Shown piece by piece: positions 15,035-23,636 of a stretch of 39,423 nucleotides of DNA (the stretch's first letter is position 1; every line of letters begins with the position of its first letter). The position numbers were made by a program, and so were the translations under genes. The stretch is from CAG-217 sp963605415. Its GTDB lineage: Bacteria; Bacillota; Clostridia; Oscillospirales; Acutalibacteraceae. The DNA is taken from assembly GCA_963605415.1 (NCBI GenBank), contig CAVCUL010000018.1, positions 1-39,423 of the forward strand. Direction: 5' to 3'. The notes under the pieces are model-generated. The model searched no databases. It was given only the letters and a program-made list of their open reading frames with translations, and was not told where the DNA came from.

Positions 15035-16933
15035 TTATATCCGTTCATCGGGTTGCAAAAACGCCTGCATCGCCGCATCGCTGGGCATACGCCAGTCACC
15101 GCGGGGACTCAGAGACACAGAGCCCACCTTAGGCGAATCCGGAATACAGGACCGCTTAAATTGACTGATAAAGAATCGGCGCAGGAATTCCGTCAACCAC
15201 CGGTCAATGGTTGGGCGGTCGTACTGACCGTCGAAGGCTTTTTCCGCCAGCAGGGCCAGCTTTTCCCGAGCAAAACCGAAACGCACAAAGTGATAGAGGA
15301 AAAAGTCATGCAACTCATAAGGGCCGATTTTCTCCTCTGTTTTTTGGGCGATCTTACCGTCTGCGTCCGGAGGGAGCAACTCGGGCGACACCGGGGTGTC
15401 CAGCACATCCCGCAAAATCTCTTCTGTTTGGCCGCCAAGCTCCCCGGCCACATAATCCACCAAATAGCGCACCAGGGTCTTGGGCACGGAGGCGTTGACC
15501 CCATACATACTCATATGGTCGCCGTTGTAGGTGCACCAGCCCATAGCCAGCTCGCTCAAATCGCCGGTGCCCACCAGCAGGCAGCCCTCTTTATTGGCCA
15601 GGTCAAAGAGGATTTGGGTGCGCTCTCTGGCCTGGGTGTTCTCATAAGTAATATCATGCACTTCCGGGTCGTGGCCAATGTCTGCCATGTGCTGCACACA
15701 GGCATCTGCAATAGAGATCTCCCGCCGAGTGACCCCCAGGGTCTCCATTAAGTCCAGCGCATTGCGATAGGTGCGGTCCGTGGTGCCGAACCCGGGCATG
15801 GTCACGCCCAGCACGGCACTGGCCGGCTTGCCCAGCAGTTCCATGGCACGCACAGCCACCAGCAGGGCCAAAGTGGAGTCCAGGCCGCCGCTGATCCCCA
15901 GCACACAGCCCTTGGAGCCAACATGCTCCAGCCGCCCGGCCAGGCCGCTGGCCTGGAGCAAAAAGATCTCCTTGCATCGCTCCCGCCGCTGGGCGTCCGC
16001 TGCCGGCACAAAGGGGTGCGGATCCACAAAGCGGCAGGCCAAATCGTTCTCCCCATTGGGCACCGGGCAGGACTGCACCGCCCCGCCGGGCCGGTTCTCA
16101 AAGGACATATTCCGCCGCCGCTGGGCATTCAGTTTCTCTATATCCACATCGGCAACGGTGAGCACACTCTCCCGGGCAAATCGCTCGCCCTCGGCCAAAA
16201 TGCCACCGTTCTCCGCCACCAGGGTGGCGCCGCTGAACACCAGGTCCGTGGTGCTCTCATGCACCCCGGCACCGGCATATACATAGCCCGCCACGCACCG
16301 GGCCGACTGACCGGCCACCAGATCCCGACGATAGGCCGCCTTGGACACATACTCGTCGCTGGCAGACAGATTGGCGATCAAATTGGCCCCTTGCAGCGCC
16401 AAAGCACCGCTGGGGGGCTGGGGCACCCACAGATCCTCGCACAGCTCCACACCCAGCAGCACGCCGCTGCCCAGGTCAAATAGCTGGCTGCCCATGGGCA
16501 CGCCGTTTACCGTCTGCACCGTATCAAGATCTGTGCCGGAGGCGAACCAGCGCTTTTCATAAAACTCATTATAATTGGCCAAATGCACCTTGGGCACCAT
16601 ACCCTGCACCTGCCCGTCCCGAAGCAGCAATGCACAGTTATACAGGCTGTTTTTATAGGGCACCGGGGCACCGATAAGCACCGCAATGTCCTTGCCTGCC
16701 GTGTAGGCTGCCAGCCGCTGCACTGCCCGATCCGCCGCCTGCTGTAACGCAGCGGTAAAGAACAGGTCGGCGCAGGTGTAGCCGGTAACGGACAGCTCCG
16801 GGGTCACCAGCAAACGTACCTGCTGCTCCACCGCCCGGTCGATCACTGCCTCCAGCTGCCCGGCGTTATAGTCCGGGTCGGCTACCCGCAGGCGGGGCGC
16901 TGCCGCCGCCACTCTGAAAAATCCGTAGTTCAT
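15035..16933 (-). CDS. nadE: Glutamine-dependent NAD+ synthetase
   Basis: This 632-residue two-domain enzyme makes the last step of NAD+ synthesis: deamido-NAD + ATP + glutamine to NAD+. The N-terminal nitrilase-type glutaminase has the triad Glu46 (TPELSVTGY), Lys115 (MVPKVHLANY) and Cys165 (GVELCEDLW). The C-terminal synthetase carries the ATP-pyrophosphatase loop GISGGLDSTLALLVA and LLVGTGDLSELAMGWCTYNGD, both diagnostic. Length and order match long bacterial NadE. Its ATG overlaps the TGA of the epimerase-like gene by 4 bases, so the two are translationally coupled. This overlap also shows that TGA is an ordinary stop in this genome. Confidence 0.96.
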   Translation of the reverse strand: MNYGFFRVAAAAPRLRVADPDYNAGQLEAVIDRAVEQQVRLLVTPELSVTGYTCADLFFTAALQQAADRAVQRLAAYTAGKDIAVLIGAPVPYKNSLYNCALLLRDGQVQGMVPKVHLANYNEFYEKRWFASGTDLDTVQTVNGVPMGSQLFDLGSGVLLGVELCEDLWVPQPPSGALALQGANLIANLSASDEYVSKAAYRRDLVAGQSARCVAGYVYAGAGVHESTTDLVFSGATLVAENGGILAEGERFARESVLTVADVDIEKLNAQRRRNMSFENRPGGAVQSCPVPNGENDLACRFVDPHPFVPAADAQRRERCKEIFLLQASGLAGRLEHVGSKGCVLGISGGLDSTLALLVAVRAMELLGKPASAVLGVTMPGFGTTDRTYRNALDLMETLGVTRREISIADACVQHMADIGHDPEVHDITYENTQARERTQILFDLANKEGCLLVGTGDLSELAMGWCTYNGDHMSMYGVNASVPKTLVRYLVDYVAGELGGQTEEILRDVLDTPVSPELLPPDADGKIAQKTEEKIGPYELHDFFLYHFVRFGFAREKLALLAEKAFDGQYDRPTIDRWLTEFLRRFFISQFKRSCIPDSPKVGSVSLSPRGDWRMPSDAAMQAFLQPDERI

Positions 16934-17817
16934 TCCATCTCTCCGCTCAGCATGGTGATTTTATAGCCAAAGGTGGCTGTCTCTCCCGGCTGCAAAACGG
17001 TCACGCCCCGGCGGTGTTCCAGAGTGCCGTCCTCATCTGTGCAGTGGGAAATGCCGCTCCACGGCTCCAGTGCCACAAAGGGCGCGTCGTTCTCGGCGGA
17101 CCAGACCAGCAAATTGGCCATATCCTGGTACTCCACACGCACGCCGTAGCCCTTAGGCCCCAGCAGGGTAGCAGCCTTGGCCTCCACCCGGTCAAAAATC
17201 AGCGCGTCATCATAAAACAGATCGTGCCGCAGAGGCAGCTCCTGCCCGTCCACCAGCACATCGTACCGGCGCGCCGGGTCCACGATCCCGGATTGGTGAT
17301 CCGGGCGCAAAGGCGCCTTGGTCACCGGGCGGTCAAAACGCACCTTGTAGTCCTCAAACCGTTCCCCCGCCGCCAGTGGGCAGTTAAAGGCCGGGTGACC
17401 GCCGATCACAAAGGGCATAGGTTCCGCGCCGTTATTGACAATGTGATAAGTAACCGCAACGGTGCTGTCCACCAGTTCATAGCTGATTTTCAGCTGATAA
17501 TCAAAGGGATACGCCGCCAGCGTGTTGTCATCTGCCACCTGGGTAAAAGTGGCACCGTTACGGTGTTGCTCCGTCAGCGTAAAGGGGTTAATGCGAGCCA
17601 CGCCATGGCGTTTCATACGACAGGGTTTGCCAAAAGCGGTAGACGCCCCCTTGGGCAGCACGCCCACGATGGGAAAGCACACCGGCGCCTGACCGGCCCA
17701 GTAGGTCGGATCCCCCTGCCAAAGATATTCTCGACCGTCCCGCAACAGAGAACGGAGCATTGCCCCCGCATCCGTCACAGTCACGGCACAGTGTTCATTT
17801 TTCAGTGTCAGTTCCAT
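16930..17817 (-). CDS. Aldose 1-epimerase (GalM-like) family protein
   Basis: This 295-residue cytoplasmic protein has the galactose-mutarotase fold: mostly beta strands, with MKRHGVARINPF and VIGGHPAFNCPL giving the two conserved histidines, and ALEPWSGI near the C-terminus in the position of the catalytic Glu. It is of the divergent aldose-1-epimerase type seen near many metabolic genes in Firmicutes, so the sugar is uncertain (a hexose or a sugar phosphate). The ATG at 17817 follows GGAGGG by 5 bases; the ORF extension to 17862 has no ribosome site. It is the first gene of an operon with nadE and a lipoprotein gene. Confidence 0.85.
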   Translation of the reverse strand: MELTLKNEHCAVTVTDAGAMLRSLLRDGREYLWQGDPTYWAGQAPVCFPIVGVLPKGASTAFGKPCRMKRHGVARINPFTLTEQHRNGATFTQVADDNTLAAYPFDYQLKISYELVDSTVAVTYHIVNNGAEPMPFVIGGHPAFNCPLAAGERFEDYKVRFDRPVTKAPLRPDHQSGIVDPARRYDVLVDGQELPLRHDLFYDDALIFDRVEAKAATLLGPKGYGVRVEYQDMANLLVWSAENDAPFVALEPWSGISHCTDEDGTLEHRRGVTVLQPGETATFGYKITMLSGEME

Positions 17818-17996
17818 AAGAACCCTCCAGTCCTCTTTATTATAGCCTATCCCTCCCGGCATTGCAATAAAAACAGGCGGGCTTTTCAGAGTTTACAAAA
17901 AAGCCAAAATCTACCTGCAAATTGTTGCAAATCCCCTGCATATAGTATAGAATATGAGTGGCCTTGCGCAAATGCGACAGTCAGAGGAGAACGGCA

Positions 17997-18572
17997 ATGG
18001 ATATTGATACTTTTATTCACGAAGCCATTTTTGGCGAGAAAGAACAGCACCGGATTTTTTACTACTTAATGTGGGAGAACCTGCAGGAGGTGGGCTATGT
18101 GATTACAGACGAGGGCGGCTATGAGATCGACAGCATATTAAAGGCAGTAGCTCTGCAAAACCTGGTGGGCGAGTTTGCCTATCGGCTGTACGATACGGTG
18201 AACGAGACCGGCTACGAGGATGTGCTGGAGTACCTGGGCACCCTGGCCATTGGCGAGGACGACATTTTGCAATATTGCGAAAACGACCCGGAAATTTTCG
18301 TAGAAGCGGAGGATTTTGAGTTGACGGTAAAGAACGCATTGGACACCATCACCGAGCGCACGGCGGACAAGCTTTTAGAAGAATTCTCACCGGACGACCT
18401 GTTTGACTACCTGTTTACCGCCACTTACGACTTTGAGCAGGACTTTACCTATGAATTTGAAGACACGGACGAATTTTTAGCCTTTGTGGAGTCCAATACC
18501 GACCAGCTGGATAATTATAAAGAAGAATATCCCGCTGTACTGCGCTGGGTGGAAAGCGGCATGGTCTGCTGA
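17997..18572 (+). CDS. Acidic protein of unknown function
   Basis: This 191-residue protein begins MDIDTFIHEAIFGEKEQHRIFYY. It is predicted cytoplasmic, strongly acidic (many D and E, e.g. YDFEQDFTYEFEDTDEF) and mostly helical. There are no signal peptide, membrane segment or catalytic motif that I recognise. The start at 17997 is set by AGAGGAGA just upstream. TATAGT-type sequences around 17941-17950 may be the -10. It stands alone between a divergent operon and a bidirectional terminator at 18594-18621. The function cannot be inferred from neighbours. Confidence 0.75.
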   Translation: MDIDTFIHEAIFGEKEQHRIFYYLMWENLQEVGYVITDEGGYEIDSILKAVALQNLVGEFAYRLYDTVNETGYEDVLEYLGTLAIGEDDILQYCENDPEIFVEAEDFELTVKNALDTITERTADKLLEEFSPDDLFDYLFTATYDFEQDFTYEFEDTDEFLAFVESNTDQLDNYKEEYPAVLRWVESGMVC

Positions 18573-18593
18573 TCAAATGAAAAATACAATACA

Positions 18594-18621
18594 AAAAGGG
18601 ACCTGAAGTCAGGTCCCTTTT
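18594..18621. terminator. Bidirectional terminator between convergent genes
   Basis: AAAAGGGACCTGA (18594-18606) pairs perfectly with TCAGGTCCCTTTT (18609-18621). It lies between the plus-strand acidic protein gene and the minus-strand TetR gene and can serve both. Confidence 0.85.
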
Positions 18622-18633
18622 GCTATGTACGAA

Positions 18634-19236
18634 TCACTTGTTGCCTTTATTCCCGGCAGCATGCAGCTGCTGTGCAATATCCGCCAGCGTGGCAGACATG
18701 GTAGAGATCATCCGCACCGTCTCTTCTTTAGAGTAATCATTGCTGCAATAGTCATTAAGCGCACCAAAGAAACCAAAGGCCAAAAAGCTTTTGCTCACAG
18801 AGGATCGCTGACTGCGAAAATCCAGGAATTTATTTTTTCCGATATGATCCGCAATCACATCAGTAATGGCAGCAATATCCAGGTACGGCTCGATATTCCG
18901 GTTCCGAAACAGAATACGGTACTTTTTCTTAATTCGATTGGCGCTGACAAAGATCGTCAAAAAATACTGATTAAAAGTCGCTGTGTCCGGTCTCTCCGCC
19001 TTGTCAATCACCTGCAGCGCCTGCTCTGACAGTTCCTGCACAAAGTCAATTAAAATGGAATTGACCAGGTTGAATTTATCACTGTAGTGCAAATAAAAGG
19101 TGTTGCGATTGATCTGGGCGCGCTGGGTAATATCCGTTACGGAAATTTTGTCAAACTCGCCCTCCTCCAGCAATTCGAAGAAGGCCTCCCGAATGGCGCG
19201 CTCGGTTTTAATATACCGCAGGTCTGTCTCTTTCAT
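18634..19236 (-). CDS. TetR/AcrR-family transcriptional regulator
   Basis: This 200-residue regulator has a TetR helix-turn-helix near the N-terminus (FDKISVTDITQRAQINRNTFYLHYSDKFNLV, quoted parts about residues 28-58) and a helical C-terminal domain in which RIKKKYRILFRNRN resembles the TetR_C_8-like group often found beside membrane proteins. The ATG is at 19236. It follows the membrane-protein gene at 19344 on the same strand with a 107-base gap, so it may be the last gene of that operon or separately transcribed. Its target is unknown. Confidence 0.85.
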   Translation of the reverse strand: MKETDLRYIKTERAIREAFFELLEEGEFDKISVTDITQRAQINRNTFYLHYSDKFNLVNSILIDFVQELSEQALQVIDKAERPDTATFNQYFLTIFVSANRIKKKYRILFRNRNIEPYLDIAAITDVIADHIGKNKFLDFRSQRSSVSKSFLAFGFFGALNDYCSNDYSKEETVRMISTMSATLADIAQQLHAAGNKGNK

Positions 19237-19343
19237 GGCACATATCCCCCATCCTTAATAACCATATGACGATTATACACCACCATCATAATAAAAGTCA
19301 AGTCGGAAGATATGTTAATTAGCCTGCAAAATCCTGTGAAAGC

Positions 19344-20000
19344 CTATTTAACCCAGCCTTTTTTGAACATCAAATGCGCAGACAGCAGCGAAACCACCAC
19401 ACCAACAGGAATCAGCACACCAACCGCCAAATCGCCCTTGAACAGCAGCATCAGACAAACTACAGCAATAGGTACAATCGTCAACTTAAAGTGCTTGGCA
19501 AAATAACTCATACCAAGGGCACCAAACAGTGCGGGCACCACCTGCTTAAAGGCAGGCGCAAAGGCCGAACTGTCATCCGTTAGATACGGCAGCACCGGGC
19601 TGAACAGCAGCACTCCCGCGGCAATCACCAGCGTGGTCACAATAGACGATGTGGCGCAGGCAATGGTGGAGAGCACCTCGCCCTCCTCACTCTGGGCACG
19701 CACCTTGGCAGAGTCCAGGGCGGAAAGCACACAGGGCAACTTTAAGTTATTAATATTACCGGTGACAAAGGCCAAATAGGTTGCTCCGGTACCCAGCAAA
19801 GGCGTATAGGTGATCACCTCGATCACCGCGGTGGGATAAAACAGCAATGCAATGGGGGCCAACCCCTTAAACACAATTTGCGCAGAGGGAAAGGCGTTCA
19901 AATGTGCACTGATAGCTACCGGCAGCATTAAAAACACAAACAGGGCAGAAATCACCCAAAAACGACCGTACAGATGGGTCTTTTCGTTATAATCCTTCAT
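19344..20000 (-). CDS. Polytopic membrane protein of unknown function
   Basis: This 218-residue protein has about five or six predicted membrane segments (WVISALFVFLMLPVAISA, GLAPIALLFYPTAVIEVI, TTLVIAAGVLLFSPVLPYL, LTIVPIAVVCLMLLF, GVLIPVGVVVSLLSAHLMF). It starts one base after the stop of the DUF5058-like gene, so they are translated together and probably form one complex. No ATPase or known transporter signature is visible. The polar LKLPCVLSALDSAKVRAQSE stretch after the second helix may face the cytoplasm. A paired permease-like unit serving the peptidases upstream is the simplest guess. Confidence 0.8.
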   Translation of the reverse strand: MKDYNEKTHLYGRFWVISALFVFLMLPVAISAHLNAFPSAQIVFKGLAPIALLFYPTAVIEVITYTPLLGTGATYLAFVTGNINNLKLPCVLSALDSAKVRAQSEEGEVLSTIACATSSIVTTLVIAAGVLLFSPVLPYLTDDSSAFAPAFKQVVPALFGALGMSYFAKHFKLTIVPIAVVCLMLLFKGDLAVGVLIPVGVVVSLLSAHLMFKKGWVK

Positions 20001-20001
20001 A

Positions 20002-20772
20002 TCAGCCCCTCCATTCCAACCAGGCGATGTGGGTGGGCAACACTTTCGCCAGGAGCATCACCGCGCCCATACCGATAAACATCGCCAACGGCATAGCCAT
20101 GCTTTGAAGCCAGTTGATGTTTTTCTTTTTTTCGATTTGCATAAACAGCAGCATCGCCAGCATAGAAACGGCCAGCGCCGTAATACTCATAATACCGGCA
20201 CCGTCGCCCAGCACCGCCTTGTCGCCCTGACCCACAATGGCCCGACCCACAAAAGCGCTGATTAAGCCGATAAACGCCGCAGCGCTCATTACATCTGCCC
20301 AGGCTGTATTTTTGCTCACTGCCTTACCAATGCTGTTTTGAATTTTCTTCATGGCAAAGGGAATAATCACCAGGGGCATAACCGAGCCCAGAGTCATTAC
20401 CCAGGCAGCGGTAGAAAAGCCCATGGGATCCGTAATTTCTGCAGACAGGCCGCCGGTGTAGCCCAGAGCCTCCATAGCCGACTCCGCCGCCGGCACCTCA
20501 TAGGAGATAGCACCGATCACCGTCAGCCGAATCCAGGGCAACACAATACCCAGGGCGCCGGACAGGGTGAGAATGGTGGCCACAATGGAGATGGCCGGTG
20601 CCAGACTAAACAGTGCCGACTGGGTCACCGTGCCCCGCATGGTAGCGGTGGAGATCCCCAGCTTTTTGCCCTGCTTCCAGGCACGAATAAGAAAAAACAG
20701 CGACTGGGCCAGCACAAAGAGCACAATAAAGCCGCCCAGCGCATACATAAATCCGCTTTCCTTAAAATCCAT
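20002..20772 (-). CDS. DUF5058-like integral membrane protein
   Basis: This 256-residue protein has six or seven membrane segments. The N-terminal MYALGGFIVLFVLAQSLFFL and the following RAWKQGKKLG, SALFSLAPAISIVATILTLSGALGIVLPW (quoted in parts) agree with what I remember of the DUF5058 family in Firmicutes, whose function is not known. ISYEVPAAESAMEALGYTGG, between helices, is probably exposed. It lies 16 bases after the M20 peptidase and 1 base before the second membrane protein, so all are one operon. A transporter of peptides or amino acids released by the peptidases is inferred from context only. Confidence 0.75.
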   Translation of the reverse strand: MDFKESGFMYALGGFIVLFVLAQSLFFLIRAWKQGKKLGISTATMRGTVTQSALFSLAPAISIVATILTLSGALGIVLPWIRLTVIGAISYEVPAAESAMEALGYTGGLSAEITDPMGFSTAAWVMTLGSVMPLVIIPFAMKKIQNSIGKAVSKNTAWADVMSAAAFIGLISAFVGRAIVGQGDKAVLGDGAGIMSITALAVSMLAMLLFMQIEKKKNINWLQSMAMPLAMFIGMGAVMLLAKVLPTHIAWLEWRG

Positions 20773-20788
20773 ACCGTTTCGTCCCCCT

Positions 20789-22255
20789 TTATTCTGCGGT
20801 CATCAACCGAATGTAACGCTTAAAGAAAGTAACGCCCTGAGCCATCTGCCCCACGGGAATACGCTCATTGGTGGAATGGGTGGTAAGCAGCAGCGCCGTA
20901 TCCACCGTAAAGGGCGCAAAGCGATAAATATTGCTGCACACATTTTCATAATTATAGGCGTCTGTGCCACCCATAACCAAATAGGGTGCCACAATGTTCT
21001 TTTCGTCCAGATTTACCGACAGCCGGCGCAAGGTATCAAAGGCCCGGGTGTCTGTCGGTGACACAATGCTGGGTTCCTTGCCCTTGATAAATTCGATCTC
21101 CACATTGTCGCCGCCCATATACTTCTCAATATGCCGCTGCACATCCGCAATGGTCTGGCCGGGCATAATGCGGAAGTTCACCGTTACGCTGGCCTTTTGG
21201 GGCAGCACATTGGCAGCAGGCGAGCCGCTGGCCATGGTCACGCCGGTAGTGGTGCGGATCAGGGACGCCGCCGGTGGGATCTGCTTCATCACCAGCTTCA
21301 GTACCGGGCGCAGCAGCCACAGATTACACAGCACCACACGCGCCGGATAAGTGGCATGGCGGCCGATATCCGTAAACATATTATATACAAAGGGCAGAAT
21401 GGTGCTTTTGAATTGATGATTTTCCAGTCGTTCTACCTTCTTGGCCAATTGACCAATGGCAGTGTGTTTGGGCGGCTGGGAAGAATGGCCACCCTTGGAT
21501 TTCACTGTAATTTTAAAATCCGCATAGCCTTTCTCTGCCACGCCCACACCGGTCAGGTTGGCGTCCAGCAGGCCCTTAACCTTGGCAGGCAGCATGGCGC
21601 CGCCCTCGTCCACTACGCTGTCCAGATGCACGCCCCGACGCTCCAGCTCCCGGGCCAACTCCCGGGCACCGTTGTTGCCGCCGCTGACGATCTCCTCGTT
21701 ATGCCCCAGGCACAGGTACACACCACGCTTTGGAGTATAGCCCTCCTCCAGCAGAGTCTCTACACTCTCCATCAGGCAAATCAGATGGTTCTTCATATCC
21801 AGCGCGCCGCGACCCCAAATAAACTGACCGTCATTGAAGCCGTCAAAAGCCGGATGCTCCCAATCCTCCTCAGTGCCCTCACTGATGGGCACCACATCCT
21901 GGTGCGCCAAAAAAGCAATGGGGTCCAAGCCGGGATCGGTACCCTGCCAGTAAAACAAAAGACTGGCGGCGGAAATATGATCCAGCCTCAGATTTTTGTG
22001 GATCAGCGGGTAGGACTGCTCCAAAAACGCATGGAAGCGGTCAAACTCGCCCCAGTCCGTTTGGCTCTCGTCCTCACAGGATATGGTCTTAATCTGAATG
22101 GCCTGGCTAAGTCGATCGCAGGCCCGCTGCCCGTCCACCTGTTCCGGCGGAAATTCCTCCCGCTGCGGCTTTGGCGCCGTAAAGAACGCCGCGCGGATCA
22201 GCGTGACCACAATAAACGCAGCCAGCAAACCTAAAACAATATACAAAGCCGTCAT
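20789..22255 (-). CDS. Membrane-anchored M20-family metallopeptidase
   Basis: This 488-residue protein has one N-terminal membrane helix (about residues 4-25, VLGLLAAFIVVTLI), then an M20 di-zinc catalytic domain. Visible sites are the first zinc His in FLAHQDVVP, the bridging Asp in WGRGALDMKN, the catalytic Glu pair in LGHNEEIVSGG, Glu/Asp ligands in VVDEGGAM, and the last His in TTHSTNERIP. The dimer domain has ITVKSKGGHSSQPP. The size and the membrane anchor resemble the PM20D1/CPS1-like carboxypeptidase subgroup. The ATG at 22255 is chosen after a GGGG-rich site; the extension to 22303 is unlikely. It sits between the M28 peptidase and two membrane proteins. Confidence 0.9.
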   Translation of the reverse strand: MTALYIVLGLLAAFIVVTLIRAAFFTAPKPQREEFPPEQVDGQRACDRLSQAIQIKTISCEDESQTDWGEFDRFHAFLEQSYPLIHKNLRLDHISAASLLFYWQGTDPGLDPIAFLAHQDVVPISEGTEEDWEHPAFDGFNDGQFIWGRGALDMKNHLICLMESVETLLEEGYTPKRGVYLCLGHNEEIVSGGNNGARELARELERRGVHLDSVVDEGGAMLPAKVKGLLDANLTGVGVAEKGYADFKITVKSKGGHSSQPPKHTAIGQLAKKVERLENHQFKSTILPFVYNMFTDIGRHATYPARVVLCNLWLLRPVLKLVMKQIPPAASLIRTTTGVTMASGSPAANVLPQKASVTVNFRIMPGQTIADVQRHIEKYMGGDNVEIEFIKGKEPSIVSPTDTRAFDTLRRLSVNLDEKNIVAPYLVMGGTDAYNYENVCSNIYRFAPFTVDTALLLTTHSTNERIPVGQMAQGVTFFKRYIRLMTAE

Positions 22256-22347
22256 TTTCTTTTCCCCTTTCCGTAAAAACAGCTTTAATCTGCAAAGCGG
22301 CACCCAACCCCGGGTACCGCTTATACATTTGTATTGGATTTATGCGC

Positions 22348-23634
22348 TTATTTCGCTGCACCCAGACCGTTCTCGTCAAAGTTCAGAATGGTGCTGATGA
22401 CCACCTCGTAGCCGGTCTTAATCGCTTCCGGAACCAGGCGCTCCGCCGTATCCCGACGGTTGTGATAATAGTCCGCCGGCGCCGGGTCCATGGCAGCCAG
22501 ACAGGTGGCCGTAATGCCGGCCTTGGTGAATGCAGCCGCATCTGAGGAGCCGAAGAACACATTGGCAAACTTCAAATCCTGGTGTCCGGCCTCAATGGCG
22601 CTGTCCATCACCAGCTGACTAAAGGGCTTCGAGTGCTTAACCGTACCGGTCATATCCCGATTGTACACATTCAGATATTCCAGATCCGTCAGGGTGTCCA
22701 CACACAAAACCGCAGTCTCTACCCCATCGTTCATATACGCGTCCTTGTGGTCCTTGGCCCACTGCTTGCAGCCACGCAGGCCGGCCTCCTCGCCATCGGT
22801 CACCATGCAGCAAACCTCGGTATTCTCAAACTCCACGCCGGCCATATCCAGCATACGCAGTGCGCACACAGCCGCATAGGTGCCGGTCAGGTTGTCATTT
22901 GCGCCGGGAGAAATGGTCTTAAAGTCCACGAACCAAAACAGCGTAACCATAAACAGCGCAGTAATAAAGTGGAAATAATAGCTGTAATTCAGCATAAAGT
23001 CGCCAAAGGCGCCCATATCTACAAAATTGGCAATCAGGCAAATAACGGCAATGATAAAGGAAATGATCGCGCCGACAATGGTGCCGCCCATAAAAAAGCC
23101 CATCAGGGGCAACTTGCCCTTGGCATAATAAATGTGGCGCCATTCATAGGCCGCGTCAATATGACCGCTGATCACAATACGACGCTTCACCTCGCCGGTA
23201 GGCTTGCGGGTGGCACAGAAGTTGTGCCCCTCTACCTTCTTATACAGCGGGTCCATAAACCGCTTGTAAAACAGGAATTCCATCACCGTGATAAACAGAC
23301 CGATAAAGGTCACACCGCCGACGATGCACTGAGCGATCCACCAAGGCAGCACACTGGTAAACACCAAAGCGGCACAAACCACCACCGCCAGAATAATGGC
23401 AACACTAACCAGCTTTGTAAAGTGCAAAAAAGCCTTGGGCGCCATTTTGTAGGTTTCAAAATGGGTTTCGTCACAGAAGGGGTCCATCTCTTTTTTAATA
23501 TGCTTTTCCGCAGCCAGGCAGTTGCTGTTGCCGGACTCACGGGGACCGTACTTCTTGATCACATTGGTAATCTCCTTGACGGTGTAATCCACATTCTCGT
23601 CGATCACCTGCTGGGGAAATTGGCTAAACTTCAT
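22348..23634 (-). CDS. Membrane-embedded M28-family aminopeptidase
   Basis: This 428-residue protein has two pairs of membrane segments (about residues 75-120 and 185-240) inserted in an M28 peptidase. The zinc and catalytic sites remain readable: ISGHIDAAYEW (His), SPGANDNLTGT (Asp), TDGEEAGLRGC (catalytic Glu and Glu ligand), FFGSSDAAAF (Asp) and YYHNRRDT (His). The di-zinc set is complete, so it should be active. Helices splitting an M28 domain are less common than simple anchors. It starts 2 bases after the GH20 stop, with AAGGAG in the preceding gene's end, and is followed by the M20 gene after a 92-base gap with a hairpin (22298-22321). Confidence 0.88.
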   Translation of the reverse strand: MKFSQFPQQVIDENVDYTVKEITNVIKKYGPRESGNSNCLAAEKHIKKEMDPFCDETHFETYKMAPKAFLHFTKLVSVAIILAVVVCAALVFTSVLPWWIAQCIVGGVTFIGLFITVMEFLFYKRFMDPLYKKVEGHNFCATRKPTGEVKRRIVISGHIDAAYEWRHIYYAKGKLPLMGFFMGGTIVGAIISFIIAVICLIANFVDMGAFGDFMLNYSYYFHFITALFMVTLFWFVDFKTISPGANDNLTGTYAAVCALRMLDMAGVEFENTEVCCMVTDGEEAGLRGCKQWAKDHKDAYMNDGVETAVLCVDTLTDLEYLNVYNRDMTGTVKHSKPFSQLVMDSAIEAGHQDLKFANVFFGSSDAAAFTKAGITATCLAAMDPAPADYYHNRRDTAERLVPEAIKTGYEVVISTILNFDENGLGAAK

Positions 23635-23636
23635 AC

